DNA from: Streptomyces sp. NBC_01296
GTDB taxonomy: Bacteria > Actinomycetota > Actinomycetes > Streptomycetales > Streptomycetaceae
Assembly: GCF_035984415.1 (NCBI RefSeq)
Contig: NZ_CP130720.1
Location: 3,658,001 to 3,722,000 of the forward strand
Direction of reading: 5' to 3'
DNA: 64,000 nucleotides
A model generated the notes under the pieces. The model was not told the DNA's origin, did not search any database, and was given only the letters and a program-made list of their open reading frames with translations. The translations under genes were made by a program, and so were the position numbers. Positions 8,056 through 17,213 of the stretch are shown here, piece by piece (position 1 is the stretch's first letter; each line of letters starts with the position of its first letter).

Positions 8056-8324
8056 GCGTCCGGACCCGCGTCAGGACCCCGGCGTGATCCGCGCCGCAGC
8101 GCGAGGACGCCGCGCAACCCGATCACACCAACGGCCGTCCCCAGGAGAAAGGAGGCGATGGCCAGGAGAAGGTGTACCCAGAAGTAGGCCGTCGGCTCGC
8201 CCGCCGCGTCGAATGCCAGACCGCTGGCGTCCTTCCACAGGTTCCGGACGAAAGTTGCCCAGATGAACCAGCTCCACACTCCGAAGGCGAGCAGGAACCA
8301 GGAGACGGCACGGCTGAGTTTCAT
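8052..8324 (-). CDS. SCO4848 family membrane protein
   Basis: 90 residues from the ATG at 8324. Two membrane helices are visible (residues about 5-25 and 48-72), with a basic C-terminal tail. The sequence and its position, divergent from a D-Ala-D-Ala carboxypeptidase gene, match my recollection of the SCO4848 family in Streptomyces. Function unknown. Its TGA stop overlaps the GTG start of the metallophosphoesterase gene, so the two form an operon. Confidence 0.82.
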   Translation of the reverse strand: MKLSRAVSWFLLAFGVWSWFIWATFVRNLWKDASGLAFDAAGEPTAYFWVHLLLAIASFLLGTAVGVIGLRGVLALRRGSRRGPDAGPDA

Positions 8325-8445
8325 GCCCCCAGTATCGGTTTGGTCCCCAGGACGGACGCGTCGGGGTGGGCTGTACCGGCGGTGGTTCGGCCACGTTGGC
8401 CGGTCCCTGACGGCGGAGCGCCGATCGGGATGTACTTTCACCTGC

Positions 8446-9699
8446 GTGTCTGCCAAGAAGACCGCGCTGACGGTCCTTTCCGCCGGGCTGCTCGTCCCCG
8501 CCGTGCTCGTGGTGCCCGCGCACGCCGCGCCCACCCCGCCGACGGACGGGAAGGGGCAGCCCCCCAAGGCCGCGGCCGGGCCGCCGGCGTCGATGTCCAC
8601 TGTCGGCGGAGCCCTGCTCGGCAAGCCGGGGGTCCAGGTGAACCCGCTGGCCGGCGCCCCCGCCCTGCCGACGAACCTGACGGGGCGTTCGTGGATCGTG
8701 GCCGACGCCGAGACCGGCGAGGTCCTGGCCGCCAACAACGCGCACTGGCGGCTGCCCCCGGCCTCCACCCTGAAGATGCTCTTCGCGGACACGGTGCTGC
8801 CCACCCTCCCGAAGGACAAGGTCCACAAGGTCACCGACCAGGACATGGAGGGCGTCGGAGCCGGCTCCAGCCTGGTCGGGGTCAAGGAGGACCACGAGTA
8901 CTCCGTGCACGACCTGTGGCTCGGGGTGTTCCTGCGGTCCGGGAACGACGCCGTGCACGTGCTCGCCGCCATGAACGGCGGCATCGAGAAGACCGTCAAG
9001 GACATGCAGGCGCACGCCGAGGAGCTGCAGGCCCTCGACACCCACGTCGTGTCCCCCGACGGGTACGACGCCCCGGAGCAGGTGTCGAGCGCGTACGACC
9101 TCACCCTCATCGCCCGCTCCGGCCTGCAGAAACAGGACTTCCGCGAGTACTGCGGGACGGCGGAGGCGAAGTTCCCCGGCCGGCAGGAGCCCGGGAAGCC
9201 GCGCGAGTACTTCGAGATCCAGAACACCAACCGGCTGATGACGGGCTCGGGCGGCCTCTCCCCGTACAAGGGCATCGCCGGGGTGAAGAACGGCAACACC
9301 ACCATGGCCGGCTCCACCTTCACCGGCGCGGCGCAGCAGGGCAACAAGAAGCTGCTGGTCACGGTGATGAACCCGAGCGCGGGCGGCCTGAACTCCGTCT
9401 ACGAGGAGACCGCCGGCCTCTTCGACTGGGGCTTCGCGGCGATCGGGAAGGTCAAGCCGGTGGGCGAGCTGGTCCCGCCGAAGAGCGCGGACACCTCCTC
9501 GCTCGGCTCCCCCGCCCAGTCGCACGAGAACAGCTCCTCGGCGGCCGGCGAGGGCGCGGGCGGCGGTGTCGGCACCGCGCTAGGCGTCGCGGGCGGGGCG
9601 CTGGCCGCGATCGCGGGCGGGGCGTACGCCGTCAACCGCCGCTGGCCGCGCCGCCCGCGCGGCCGCCGCAGCGGCGGCGGCGGCGACCAGGCCGCATAG
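8446..9699 (+). CDS. D-alanyl-D-alanine carboxypeptidase (serine, peptidase S11 family)
   Basis: 417 residues from the GTG at 8446. A signal peptide covers residues 1-28 (cleavage near AHA-AP). The penicillin-binding motifs are S107-T-L-K110, S165-G-N167 and K281-N-G283, where the third is usually KTG. It trims the terminal D-Ala of peptidoglycan pentapeptides outside the membrane. A C-terminal hydrophobic segment (about residues 365-395) and basic tail should anchor it. There is no clear ribosome site before the GTG, while TGTACT (8431-8436) could act as a -10 about ten bases upstream, so a leaderless or near-leaderless transcript is possible. Confidence 0.92.
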   Translation: MSAKKTALTVLSAGLLVPAVLVVPAHAAPTPPTDGKGQPPKAAAGPPASMSTVGGALLGKPGVQVNPLAGAPALPTNLTGRSWIVADAETGEVLAANNAHWRLPPASTLKMLFADTVLPTLPKDKVHKVTDQDMEGVGAGSSLVGVKEDHEYSVHDLWLGVFLRSGNDAVHVLAAMNGGIEKTVKDMQAHAEELQALDTHVVSPDGYDAPEQVSSAYDLTLIARSGLQKQDFREYCGTAEAKFPGRQEPGKPREYFEIQNTNRLMTGSGGLSPYKGIAGVKNGNTTMAGSTFTGAAQQGNKKLLVTVMNPSAGGLNSVYEETAGLFDWGFAAIGKVKPVGELVPPKSADTSSLGSPAQSHENSSSAAGEGAGGGVGTALGVAGGALAAIAGGAYAVNRRWPRRPRGRRSGGGGDQAA

Positions 9700-9704
9700 G
9701 CCTC

Positions 9705-10613
9705 CTAGGCCTCCCGCTCCTGGTGCGCGGGCTGCTCGGGGCCCTGGGCGCCGTCGCCGTTCGCGGCGGCGCGGGTGGCCGTCCAGGCCGAGCAGTACAG
9801 GAGCAGCTTCGCCATCAGGTTGATCCAGATCAGCAGGGCGACCGGCACGCCGAAGGCCCCGTACATGCTCTTAGCGGCGACCCCGCGCATATAGCCGCTG
9901 AGCAGCAGTTTCAGCAGCTCGAAGCCGGCCGCGCCGAGGAGGGCCGCCTGGATGAGGTGGCGGCGCGGCGGTTCGACGCCCGGCAGCAGCGTCAGCACGT
10001 AGAGCAGGAGCAGGAAGGCCGCCACGACCCCGACGAGGAAGGCGCCGGCCCGCAGGAGCGCGCCGCCCGCACCGTGCTGCGGCACGCCCAGCCAGCTGCC
10101 GAACTTGCCGACCGCGCTGGAGCCGAGGATCGAGGCCGCGGCCGAGCACAGGCCCACGCCGCCGAGGCCGACGAGCACGAGCACGTCCTTGCCCTTGCGG
10201 AGGACGGGGTTGCCCAGGTCCTCGTCGTCCTTGTCCCACACCGCGCGCAGGCAGTCCCGCATCGAGCCGACCCACCCGATGCCGGTGACGAGCAGGAGGG
10301 CGGCGGCGACGAGCCCGATCGTGCCCGCGTTGGCGACGAGGCCGTCGATGTCGAGCTGCCCGGAGATGCCGGGGACCTGCTCGGCGAGGTTCTTCTGGAG
10401 CCGGTCCAGCTGCTCCTGGCTGAGCAGCGCCGCGCCGATGGCGGCGGCCACGGTGATCAGCGGGAAGAGTGCGAGGAAGCTGATGAAGGTGATCGCGGAG
10501 GCGAGCCGGCTCCAATGGACCCGGTCGAGGCGTTCGTAGGCACGCCACGCGTGCGTCCGCATCAGCCGGACCACCAGTGGCCCGATCACTGGGAGTTTCG
10601 TCAGCCAGTCCAT
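9705..10613 (-). CDS. YihY/BrkB family inner membrane protein
   Basis: 302 residues from the ATG at 10613 (MDWLTKLP), preceded by GGTGA; an in-frame ATG at 10667 would add 18 residues. The sequence has about six membrane helices and the family's conserved N-terminal region (RLASAITFISFLALFPLITV) and central LLLVTGIGWVGSMRDCLRAVW. The family was once called ribonuclease BN, but that assignment was wrong; the role is unknown, possibly envelope-related. It is the last gene of a likely trpS / 2'-5' ligase-like / YihY run on the minus strand. Confidence 0.88.
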   Translation of the reverse strand: MDWLTKLPVIGPLVVRLMRTHAWRAYERLDRVHWSRLASAITFISFLALFPLITVAAAIGAALLSQEQLDRLQKNLAEQVPGISGQLDIDGLVANAGTIGLVAAALLLVTGIGWVGSMRDCLRAVWDKDDEDLGNPVLRKGKDVLVLVGLGGVGLCSAAASILGSSAVGKFGSWLGVPQHGAGGALLRAGAFLVGVVAAFLLLLYVLTLLPGVEPPRRHLIQAALLGAAGFELLKLLLSGYMRGVAAKSMYGAFGVPVALLIWINLMAKLLLYCSAWTATRAAANGDGAQGPEQPAHQEREA

Positions 10614-10782
10614 GAGGTCACCGTAAAGGAGCTGACGGCAATAGCCGGGATTGCCGGTTTCGGGCACTACGGTCGTCGATTGTGACTTTTCGCGAAGCGC
10701 GTCCGATGGACGATCGTCCGTTCCACACCCTGGTCCTGCGCACGCTCCGGTTCCATGCCCGCCAGACGCTCAGGCCGCGCCG

Positions 10783-11400
10783 TCAGGAGCGCCGTGCGGC
10801 GGTCTCGGCCGCACCGGCGGCCCCCGCGGCCTCGTCGACCGGTGACCCGAGCTGCGCCGGGACGCCGGTGATCGGACCGCTGCCGAAGGGGTACTCGCGC
10901 AGCTTGCGCCAGACCCCGTCCGAGCCCTGCTCGTAGAGCGCGAAGCCCGTGCACGTCCACTGCGCCGCGTACTCGGCGAGGGTCGTGAACGCCAGGTCCA
11001 TCGCCTCCTCGGAGATCCCGTGGGCGACCGTGACGTGCGGGTGGTACGGGAACGCCAGCTCCCGGTCGAGCGGCCCGTCCGGGTCGCGGACCAGGCCCTG
11101 GAGCCGGGTGCAGCCCGTACCGCCCTCGACGACCTGGACGAAGACGACCGGTGAGAGCGGGCGGAACGTGCCGGTGCCGGCGAGCCGCATCGCGAAGGGG
11201 CCGAAGGCGGCCGCGACCTCGGTCAGGTGGGCCCTGATCTCCGGCAGCCGATCCGCCTCCACCTCGGTGGGCGGGAGGAGGGTGACATGCGTGGGGATGC
11301 CGTGCGCGGCAGCGTCCCCGAAGCCGGTGCGCAGCTCCTGGAGCTGGCTGCCGTACGGCTCCGGGACCGCGATCGAAACGCCGAGCGTTACGGTCCCCAC
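10783..11400 (-). CDS. 2'-5' RNA ligase family protein (2H phosphoesterase)
   Basis: 205 residues. Two H-x-T motifs, H38-V-T40 and H122-V-T124, define the 2H phosphoesterase active site that opens or closes cyclic or 2'-5' phosphodiester bonds. The last 35 residues are low-complexity (Ala-rich) and poorly conserved in character. It lies downstream of trpS on the same strand with a 132-nt gap, hinting at an RNA-related role, though the biological substrate in this family is mostly unknown. Cytoplasmic. Confidence 0.88.
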   Translation of the reverse strand: MGTVTLGVSIAVPEPYGSQLQELRTGFGDAAAHGIPTHVTLLPPTEVEADRLPEIRAHLTEVAAAFGPFAMRLAGTGTFRPLSPVVFVQVVEGGTGCTRLQGLVRDPDGPLDRELAFPYHPHVTVAHGISEEAMDLAFTTLAEYAAQWTCTGFALYEQGSDGVWRKLREYPFGSGPITGVPAQLGSPVDEAAGAAGAAETAARRS

Positions 11401-11532
11401 GTATGTCTCCTCCGTCGTCCGGTCCGTCGTCTGGTGCGTGCAGGTTGTGTGCGGGTCCTGCCGACCCAGTGTGGGGCCAGCACCCCCCGGATTGCCAGGG
11501 CCTCTTTCCCTGACCGATTTGTCAGCCCCGGT

Positions 11533-12546
11533 TCAGTGCTTCGCGGGGACCAGGCCGAGGCGGTCGTAGGCCTGCGCCAGGGTCTCGGCGGCGACCGCGC
11601 GGGCCTTCTCCGCGCCCTTGGCCAGGATGGAGTCCAGCGTCTCCGGGTCGTCCAGGTATTCCTGGGTGCGCTGCTTGAACGGTGTGACGAAATCGACCAT
11701 CACACCGGCCAGGTCCGTCTTCAGCGCGCCGTAGCCCTTGCCCTCGTACTTGGCCTCGAGGGCGGGGATCGACTCCCCCGTGAGGGTGGAGTAGATCGTG
11801 AGCAGGTTGCTGACGCCGGGCTTGTTCTCGGCGTCGAAGCGGACCTCGGCCTCGGTGTCGGTGACCGCGCTCTTGATCTTCTTCTCGGTGACCTTGGGCT
11901 CGTCGAGGAGGTTGATCAGGCCCTTGGGGGACGACGCGGACTTCGACATCTTGATCGTCGGGTCCTGGAGGTCGTAGATCTTCGCGACCTCCTTGACGAT
12001 GTGCGCGGCGGGGAGGGTGAAGGTCCGGCCGTAGCGCTGGTTGAAGCGCTCGGCCAGGTCGCGGGTCAGCTCGATGTGCTGGCGCTGGTCCTCGCCGACG
12101 GGGACGGCGTTCGCCTGGTAGAGCAGGATGTCGGCGACCTGGAGGATCGGGTACGTGAACAGGCCGACGGTGGCGTTGTTGACCCCGCCCTTGGCGGACT
12201 TGTCCTTGAACTGGGTCATCCGGCTGGCCTCGCCGAAGCCGGTGATGCAGTTCATGACCCAGCCGAGCTGAGCGTGCTCGGGAACGTGGCTCTGGATGAA
12301 GAGCGTGCAGCGCTCGGGGTCGAGACCGGCGGCGAGGAGCTGCGCGGCGGAGAGCCGGGTGTTCGCGCGGAGATCCTTCGGATCCTGCGGCATGGTGATC
12401 GCGTGCAGGTCGACCACCATGTAGAAGGCGTCGTGCGTCTCCTGCAGGGCGACGTACTGGCGGATGGCTCCGAGGTAGTTCCCGAGGTGGAACGAACCGG
12501 AGGTGGGCTGGATACCGGAGAGCGCGCGAGGACGATCAGAAGCCAT
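11533..12546 (-). CDS. trpS: tryptophan--tRNA ligase
   Basis: 337 residues, the typical bacterial length. The class I signatures are both present: HLGN in [14 protein letters not shown] near residue 20 (HIGH motif) and KMSKS near residue 200. It charges tRNA-Trp with tryptophan using ATP. The [19 protein letters not shown] stretch is highly characteristic of bacterial TrpRS. Streptomyces often carry a second, antibiotic-resistant TrpRS elsewhere; this copy looks like the housekeeping type. The ATG at 12546 follows a plausible upstream region that borders a dispersed repeat. No T-box or leader peptide was seen. Confidence 0.96.
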   Translation of the reverse strand: MASDRPRALSGIQPTSGSFHLGNYLGAIRQYVALQETHDAFYMVVDLHAITMPQDPKDLRANTRLSAAQLLAAGLDPERCTLFIQSHVPEHAQLGWVMNCITGFGEASRMTQFKDKSAKGGVNNATVGLFTYPILQVADILLYQANAVPVGEDQRQHIELTRDLAERFNQRYGRTFTLPAAHIVKEVAKIYDLQDPTIKMSKSASSPKGLINLLDEPKVTEKKIKSAVTDTEAEVRFDAENKPGVSNLLTIYSTLTGESIPALEAKYEGKGYGALKTDLAGVMVDFVTPFKQRTQEYLDDPETLDSILAKGAEKARAVAAETLAQAYDRLGLVPAKH

Positions 12547-12592
12547 GGCCCCATTCTCTCAGGTACCGGAGCCGTGCCGGGCCGCACCTGAC

Positions 12593-12696
12593 CGATTCCC
12601 GGGCCCTGCGCCCGGACCCCGCGCCCCGAACGCCGGCGGGCCGGATTTCAGCCGTCGACGTTCGAGGACCGGGTCCGGGCGGAGCCCGGGGAACCG
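12593..12696. repeat. dispersed Streptomyces-type palindromic repeat, two inverted copies
   Basis: The region starts CCCGGGCCCTGCGCCCGG and continues with CCCCGCGCCCCGAACGCC; a second, inverted copy follows (GTCCGGGCGGAGCCCGGGGA). It fills most of the gap between glyA and trpS, both on the minus strand, and can fold into strong hairpins, so it may also terminate glyA transcription. Confidence 0.65.
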
Positions 12697-12740
12697 TGCA
12701 GGGCGGGCAGGGGGCTGCTCCGCGCAGCGGGCGGGACCGG

Positions 12741-14009
12741 TCAGGCGACCGGCAGGCCCGGGGCCGGGAAGGCCGACAGGAGATCCGCCACCTCCGCGCG
12801 GATCGCGGACAGGGCCGGCTCGTCCGACTTCGCGGCGGCGTCCACGGCTCGGGAGATCCAGTCCGCCACCGCCGGCATGTGCTCCACGCCCAGGCCCCGC
12901 GACGTCAGCGACGGCGTGCCGATGCGGATGCCCGACGGGTCGAACGGCTTGCGCGGGTCGAACGGGACCGTGTTGTAGTTCACCACGATCCCCGCCCGGT
13001 CCAGCGCCTTGGCCGCCACCTTGCCCGGGACGCCCCGCGAGGTCAGGTCCATCAGGATCAGGTGGTTGTCCGTACCGCCCGACACCAGGTCGAAGCCCTT
13101 GGCGAGGAGGGCCTGCGCCAGGGCCTTGGCGTTGGCCACCACCGCATGCGCGTACGTCACGAACGACGGCTGCGCCGCCTCGTGCAGCGCCACCGCGATG
13201 CCCGCCGTCGTCTGGTTGTGCGGACCGCCCTGGAGGCCCGGGAACACTGCCTTGTCGATGGCCTTCGCGTGCTCCTCCCGGCACATCAGCATCGCGCCCC
13301 GCGGGCCGCGCAGCGTCTTGTGCGTGGTCGTGGAGACCACGTCCACGTGCCCGACGGGCGACGGGTGCGCCCCGCCCGCGATCAGGCCCGCGATGTGCGC
13401 CACGTCCGCGACCAGGATCGAGCCCGCCTCCTGGGCGATCGAGGCGAACGCCGCGAAGTCGATCGTGCGCGGCAGCGCCGTACCGCCGCAGAAGATGATC
13501 TTCGGGCGCTCGGTCAGCGCCAGCTCGCGCACCGCGTCGTAGTCGATCAGGCCCGTCTCGGCGGACACCCCGTACTGCACGCCCCGGAACCAGGACCCCG
13601 TCGCCGAGACGCCCCAGCCGTGCGTCAGGTGCCCGCCCATCGGCAGGGCCATGCCCATCACCGTGTCGCCGGGCTTCGCGAAGGCCAGGTACACCGCGAG
13701 GTTCGCCGGCGAGCCGGAGTACGGCTGCACGTTCGCGTGGTCCACCCCGAACAGGCCCTTCGCCCGCTCGACGGCCAGCGCCTCGACGCGGTCGATGTTC
13801 TGCTGGCCCTCGTAGTAGCGGCGGCCGGGGTAGCCCTCGCTGTACTTGTTCTGCAGCACCGTGCCGGAGGCCTCGAGCACGGCGGCGGACACGTAGTTCT
13901 CACTGGGTATCAGGCGCAGGGTCTGCGCCTGCAGGGATTCCTCGGCGGTGACGTAGGACGCCAGCTCGGGATCGGTGGCGAGAAGGGCGGGGTGGCGGCT
14001 CGCGCTCAT
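12741..14009 (-). CDS. glyA: serine hydroxymethyltransferase
   Basis: 422 residues from the ATG at 14009, chosen because GGAGGA lies six bases upstream and the N-terminus then matches SHMT (HPALLATDPELASYVTAEES). The PLP lysine is in VVSTTTHKTLRGPRGAML. The enzyme interconverts serine and glycine while loading one carbon onto tetrahydrofolate, supplying purine and methionine synthesis. A ZTP riboswitch aptamer lies 43 nt upstream of the start codon, so expression should rise when purine one-carbon flux is limiting. Divergent from the ornithine aminotransferase gene. Confidence 0.96.
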   Translation of the reverse strand: MSASRHPALLATDPELASYVTAEESLQAQTLRLIPSENYVSAAVLEASGTVLQNKYSEGYPGRRYYEGQQNIDRVEALAVERAKGLFGVDHANVQPYSGSPANLAVYLAFAKPGDTVMGMALPMGGHLTHGWGVSATGSWFRGVQYGVSAETGLIDYDAVRELALTERPKIIFCGGTALPRTIDFAAFASIAQEAGSILVADVAHIAGLIAGGAHPSPVGHVDVVSTTTHKTLRGPRGAMLMCREEHAKAIDKAVFPGLQGGPHNQTTAGIAVALHEAAQPSFVTYAHAVVANAKALAQALLAKGFDLVSGGTDNHLILMDLTSRGVPGKVAAKALDRAGIVVNYNTVPFDPRKPFDPSGIRIGTPSLTSRGLGVEHMPAVADWISRAVDAAAKSDEPALSAIRAEVADLLSAFPAPGLPVA

Positions 14010-14051
14010 GGCGGCTCCTCCGGGGTCGATGTCAGATCTCGTCCCCGCGAG

Positions 14052-14130
14052 GCCCAGGCGAGCGGCCCTGTATGCGGTCGTGCGCGCACGACTCCCCCGG
14101 AGTTGGTTCTCCGTACGCCAGTCGCCGTGC
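14052..14130 (-). ncRNA. ZTP (pfl) riboswitch upstream of glyA
   Basis: On the minus strand the core GACTGGCG (14123-14116) is followed by a GGAG/CTCC hairpin, then GGGGGAG, and finally CGCCTGGGC (14060-14052). These are the invariant segments of the ZTP/pfl riboswitch. P1 pairs GCACGGC (14130-14124) with GTCGTGC (14092-14086), with one G-U pair. The pseudoknot pairs GGCG of the core with CGCC of the 3' segment. ZTP reports folate shortage, and glyA is a classic target. A CGGGG/CCCCG pairing just before the GGAGGA ribosome site could be the expression platform. Confidence 0.9.
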
Positions 14131-14281
14131 GTGCCGCCCACCTTAGCGGGCGGTCCACAGGAAAGGTTTCCCCGTCCGGTGTACGAGCGACGTATAGCCG
14201 TATACAAGGTGATGTGACGCCGGTGGCACCACCCTCGTCACCCCTGTCACCCGGCCCGCCTGACCGACGATCGGAGACCCC

Positions 14282-15490
14282 GTGTCGACAACTGCTGATG
14301 CCATGCGTTCCGCCGAGGCCCACAGCGCGCACAACTACCACCCGCTGCCCGTCGTCGTGGCGTCCGCGGAAGGCGCGTGGATGACCGACGTGGAGGGCCG
14401 CCGCTACCTGGACATGCTCGCGGGCTACTCGGCGCTCAACTTCGGCCACGGCAACCGGCGTCTGCTCGACGCCGCCAAGGCGCAGCTGGAGCGGGTCACC
14501 CTCACCTCGCGGGCCTTCCACCACGACCGGTTCGCCGACTTCTGCACCGAGCTCGCCGCGCTGTGCGGCAAGGAGATGGTGCTGCCGATGAACACGGGTG
14601 CGGAGGCCGTGGAGACGGCGGTGAAGACCGCGCGCAAGTGGGGTTACGAGGTCAAGGGCGTCCCGGACGGACAGGCCAAGATCGTGGTCGCGTCCGGCAA
14701 CTTCCACGGCCGGACGACGACGATCGTGAGCTTCTCGACGGACCACGAGGCCCGCGACCACTACGGGCCGTACACACCGGGCTTCGAGATCGTCCCGTAC
14801 GGGGACCTCACCGCGCTGGCCGCGGCCGTCACGGCGAACACCGTGGCCGTGCTGCTGGAGCCGATCCAGGGCGAGGCGGGGGTGCTGGTGCCGCCCGCCG
14901 GGTACCTGCGGGGCGTACGGGAGCTCACGCGCGAGCGGAACGTCCTGTTCATGGCGGACGAGATCCAGTCGGGGCTGGGCCGGACCGGGAAGACGTTCGC
15001 GTGCGAGCACGAGGAGGTCGTGCCGGACGTCTACGTCCTCGGCAAGGCGCTGGGCGGCGGCGTGGTCCCGGTCTCGGCCGTCGTCGCCGACCGGGACGTG
15101 CTCGGGGTGTTCCGGCCCGGCGAGCACGGCTCCACCTTCGGCGGCAACCCGCTGGCCTGCGCGGTCGCCCTGGAGGTGATCGCGATGCTGCGCACCGGCG
15201 AGTACCAGCAGCGTGCCACCGAGCTCGGCGACCACCTGCACCGGGAGCTGAACCTGCTGGTCGGCGGGGGTGCGGTGACCGCCGTACGCGGGCGCGGGCT
15301 GTGGGCGGGCGTCGACATCGCCCCGGGGCACGGCACGGGCCGGGAGATCTCCGAGAGGCTGATGGAGCTGGGCGTGCTGGTCAAGGACACGCACGGATCG
15401 ACGATCCGGATCGCGCCGCCGCTGGTGATCAGCAAGGAGGACCTGGACTGGGGCCTGGACCAGCTGCGGTCGGTGCTCGCGGCCGGCTGA
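14282..15490 (+). CDS. rocD: ornithine--oxo-acid aminotransferase
   Basis: 402 residues from the GTG at 14282. It matches class III PLP aminotransferases of the ornithine type: [17 protein letters not shown] near residue 45, [19 protein letters not shown] near 105, EPIQGEAGV, and [15 protein letters not shown] carrying the PLP lysine. The reaction converts ornithine and 2-oxoglutarate to glutamate semialdehyde and glutamate, linking arginine breakdown to proline and glutamate. Length is typical. Divergent from glyA with 272 nt between starts; ends at a strong hairpin shared with the convergent next gene. No arginase gene is adjacent. Confidence 0.92.
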   Translation: MSTTADAMRSAEAHSAHNYHPLPVVVASAEGAWMTDVEGRRYLDMLAGYSALNFGHGNRRLLDAAKAQLERVTLTSRAFHHDRFADFCTELAALCGKEMVLPMNTGAEAVETAVKTARKWGYEVKGVPDGQAKIVVASGNFHGRTTTIVSFSTDHEARDHYGPYTPGFEIVPYGDLTALAAAVTANTVAVLLEPIQGEAGVLVPPAGYLRGVRELTRERNVLFMADEIQSGLGRTGKTFACEHEEVVPDVYVLGKALGGGVVPVSAVVADRDVLGVFRPGEHGSTFGGNPLACAVALEVIAMLRTGEYQQRATELGDHLHRELNLLVGGGAVTAVRGRGLWAGVDIAPGHGTGREISERLMELGVLVKDTHGSTIRIAPPLVISKEDLDWGLDQLRSVLAAG

Positions 15491-15555
15491 CCCGGATCCG
15501 CCGCCGCGGGCACGGCCGGGAGCCGAGCAGGTCCCGGCCGCGCCTGCGGCTGGGT

Positions 15556-15600
15556 CGTCTCTTTCGGATCTTGCCGGTGCGGCAAGATCCGGAAGAGACG
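15556..15600. terminator. strong bidirectional terminator after rocD
   Basis: A 20-bp stem (15556-15575 and 15581-15600) with a single G-U wobble and a 5-nt loop lies between two convergent genes, three bases from the stop of the minus-strand gene. The two arms are complementary in either transcription direction. Confidence 0.85.
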
Positions 15601-15602
15601 GC

Positions 15603-16793
15603 CTACAGGATGACGTGCGGCAGGAAGCGGGCGTACTCGTCCGTGACCGGGCCCGCCGACTCGCGGATGCCGAGGCCCGCCGCCTCCTCCTCGACGACCC
15701 ACGCGCCGAGCACTACGCGGTTGCCGTCGAAGTCGGGCAGCGGGGCCAGGCCCTGGAAGACGTACGTCTCGTCCTCGTCCGGTACGAACGGCTCGCCGCC
15801 GGCCGGGTGCAGGCTGACCCCGGCGCCCTCGCGGCCCAGCAGGGGCTTCGCCGCGTACCCGGTGGTCTGCGCGAGCTCGCGCGGGCCGTCGAGGTAGGCG
15901 GGCAGCAGGTTCGGGTGCTCGGGGAAGAGCTCCCACAGGATGGCCAGCAGCGCCTTGTTGGACAGCAGCATCTTCCACAGCGGCTCGATCCAGGTGGTGG
16001 TCCCGGAGCCGCCGCCGTGGTCGTACGTACCGAGGACCTGCGGGCCGAACGCGTCGGTGGTCAGCCATTCCCACGGGTAGAGCTTGAAGCAGCTGCGGAT
16101 GAAGCGGAGCTTCTTGTCCACGAACCGGCCCGACAGGCTGTCCCAGCCGATCTGCTCGACGGACAGCTCCTCGGTCTCCAGGCCCGCCTGCTCGGCGGTC
16201 TCCTGGAGGTAGGCGACCGTCATCAGGTCCTCGCCCAGCTCGTCGGTCTCGGAGTGCGCGAAGTGCACCGGGCCGGGCGGCAGCAGTTCCGCCTGCCGGC
16301 GCCAGGCCTCGACGAGCCGCTCGTGGAGCGAGTTCCACTGATCGGCGCCGGGGAAGCGCTCCTCCATCCAGAACCACTGCGGACTGGCCGCCTCCACGAG
16401 GGAGGTGGGGGTGTCGGCGTTGTACTCCAGCATCTTGGCCGGGCTGCCGTCGCCCTCGTAGCGCAGGTCGAACCGGCCGTACAGGGAGGGCTGTTCGGCG
16501 CGCCGGCGCCAGGACTCGGCGATGCGCTCCGCGAGGCGCGGGTCGGTGATGCCGAGGTCCGCGAAGCGGTCGTGCTCGACGATGTGCGCGGCCGCGGCCA
16601 GGCACATGGCGTGCAGCTCCTCGACGACGTTCTCCAGCGCCTCGACCTCGGGGAGCGAGAAGGAGTAGTACGCGCTCTCGTCCCAGTAGGGCCGCAGGGA
16701 GTCGTCGGGGTAGCGGGTGAGGGGGTAGATCAGCCCCTGTTCCTCGACGGTCTTCTGCCAGTCGGGGCGCGGCTCGATGGTGTGACGGCGCAC
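15603..16793 (-). CDS. glutathionylspermidine synthase family protein (ATP-grasp ligase)
   Basis: 396 residues from a GTG at 16793, six bases after the stop of the upstream small gene. The protein matches the C-terminal synthetase domain of glutathionylspermidine synthase ([43 protein letters not shown]), an ATP-grasp fold that forms amide bonds. Streptomyces do not make glutathione, so the true substrate is probably different. Enterobacterial YgiC/YjfC are similar solitary synthetase domains paired with a small YgiB-type protein; the same pairing occurs here. Cytoplasmic. Confidence 0.88.
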   Translation of the reverse strand: MRRHTIEPRPDWQKTVEEQGLIYPLTRYPDDSLRPYWDESAYYSFSLPEVEALENVVEELHAMCLAAAAHIVEHDRFADLGITDPRLAERIAESWRRRAEQPSLYGRFDLRYEGDGSPAKMLEYNADTPTSLVEAASPQWFWMEERFPGADQWNSLHERLVEAWRRQAELLPPGPVHFAHSETDELGEDLMTVAYLQETAEQAGLETEELSVEQIGWDSLSGRFVDKKLRFIRSCFKLYPWEWLTTDAFGPQVLGTYDHGGGSGTTTWIEPLWKMLLSNKALLAILWELFPEHPNLLPAYLDGPRELAQTTGYAAKPLLGREGAGVSLHPAGGEPFVPDEDETYVFQGLAPLPDFDGNRVVLGAWVVEEEAAGLGIRESAGPVTDEYARFLPHVIL

Positions 16794-16798
16794 GCGGT

Positions 16799-17128
16799 TC
16801 AGCCGCCGCTGGAGCTGGAGTGGCCGCCGATGCCGCCGCGGGTGACGGCGGACTTGTCGAAGCTGCCGCCGCTGACCCGGTTCTTGGAGACGCTGCCGCC
16901 GTAGTAGTACGTGCCGCGGCTGTTGCTGCTCCCGCTGCCGCTCTTGCACTCCTTGCTGTTCAGCTTCTCCATGGTGGCGCGGTCCACGCAGCGCTTGTCG
17001 GGCTCGCTGCTGCTGCCGCAGGCCACGAGGGCGGCGGCGAGCAGGCCCATGCCGCCGAGGGCGACGCTGCCGGAGCGCATGCGGCGTCGGGTGGTGCTGC
17101 TTCTGCTGCTGTCGTCCATGCCATCCAT
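16799..17128 (-). CDS. small lipoprotein, YgiB/DUF1190-like partner of the ligase
   Basis: 109 residues from the ATG at 17128 (a second ATG at 17119 is also possible). An Arg-rich N-terminus and hydrophobic stretch end in LVAC, a good lipobox, so it is probably a lipoprotein anchored outside the membrane. The mature part is Ser/Gly-rich with CVDRATMEKLNSKEC and YYYGG. The association with a glutathionylspermidine-synthase-like ligase six bases downstream recalls ygiB-ygiC of E. coli. The family assignment rests on context and composition. No Shine-Dalgarno is visible; TAGTCT about 12 nt upstream could be a -10, so the mRNA may be nearly leaderless. Confidence 0.75.
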   Translation of the reverse strand: MDGMDDSSRSSTTRRRMRSGSVALGGMGLLAAALVACGSSSEPDKRCVDRATMEKLNSKECKSGSGSSNSRGTYYYGGSVSKNRVSGGSFDKSAVTRGGIGGHSSSSGG

Positions 17129-17213
17129 GGCGGACAGACTAGAACGGGTCGGCGAAGCGATGGAATCCGGCCGTCCAAACCCTCTCATCACCTCCATGAC
17201 CTAGAGTCAATTC

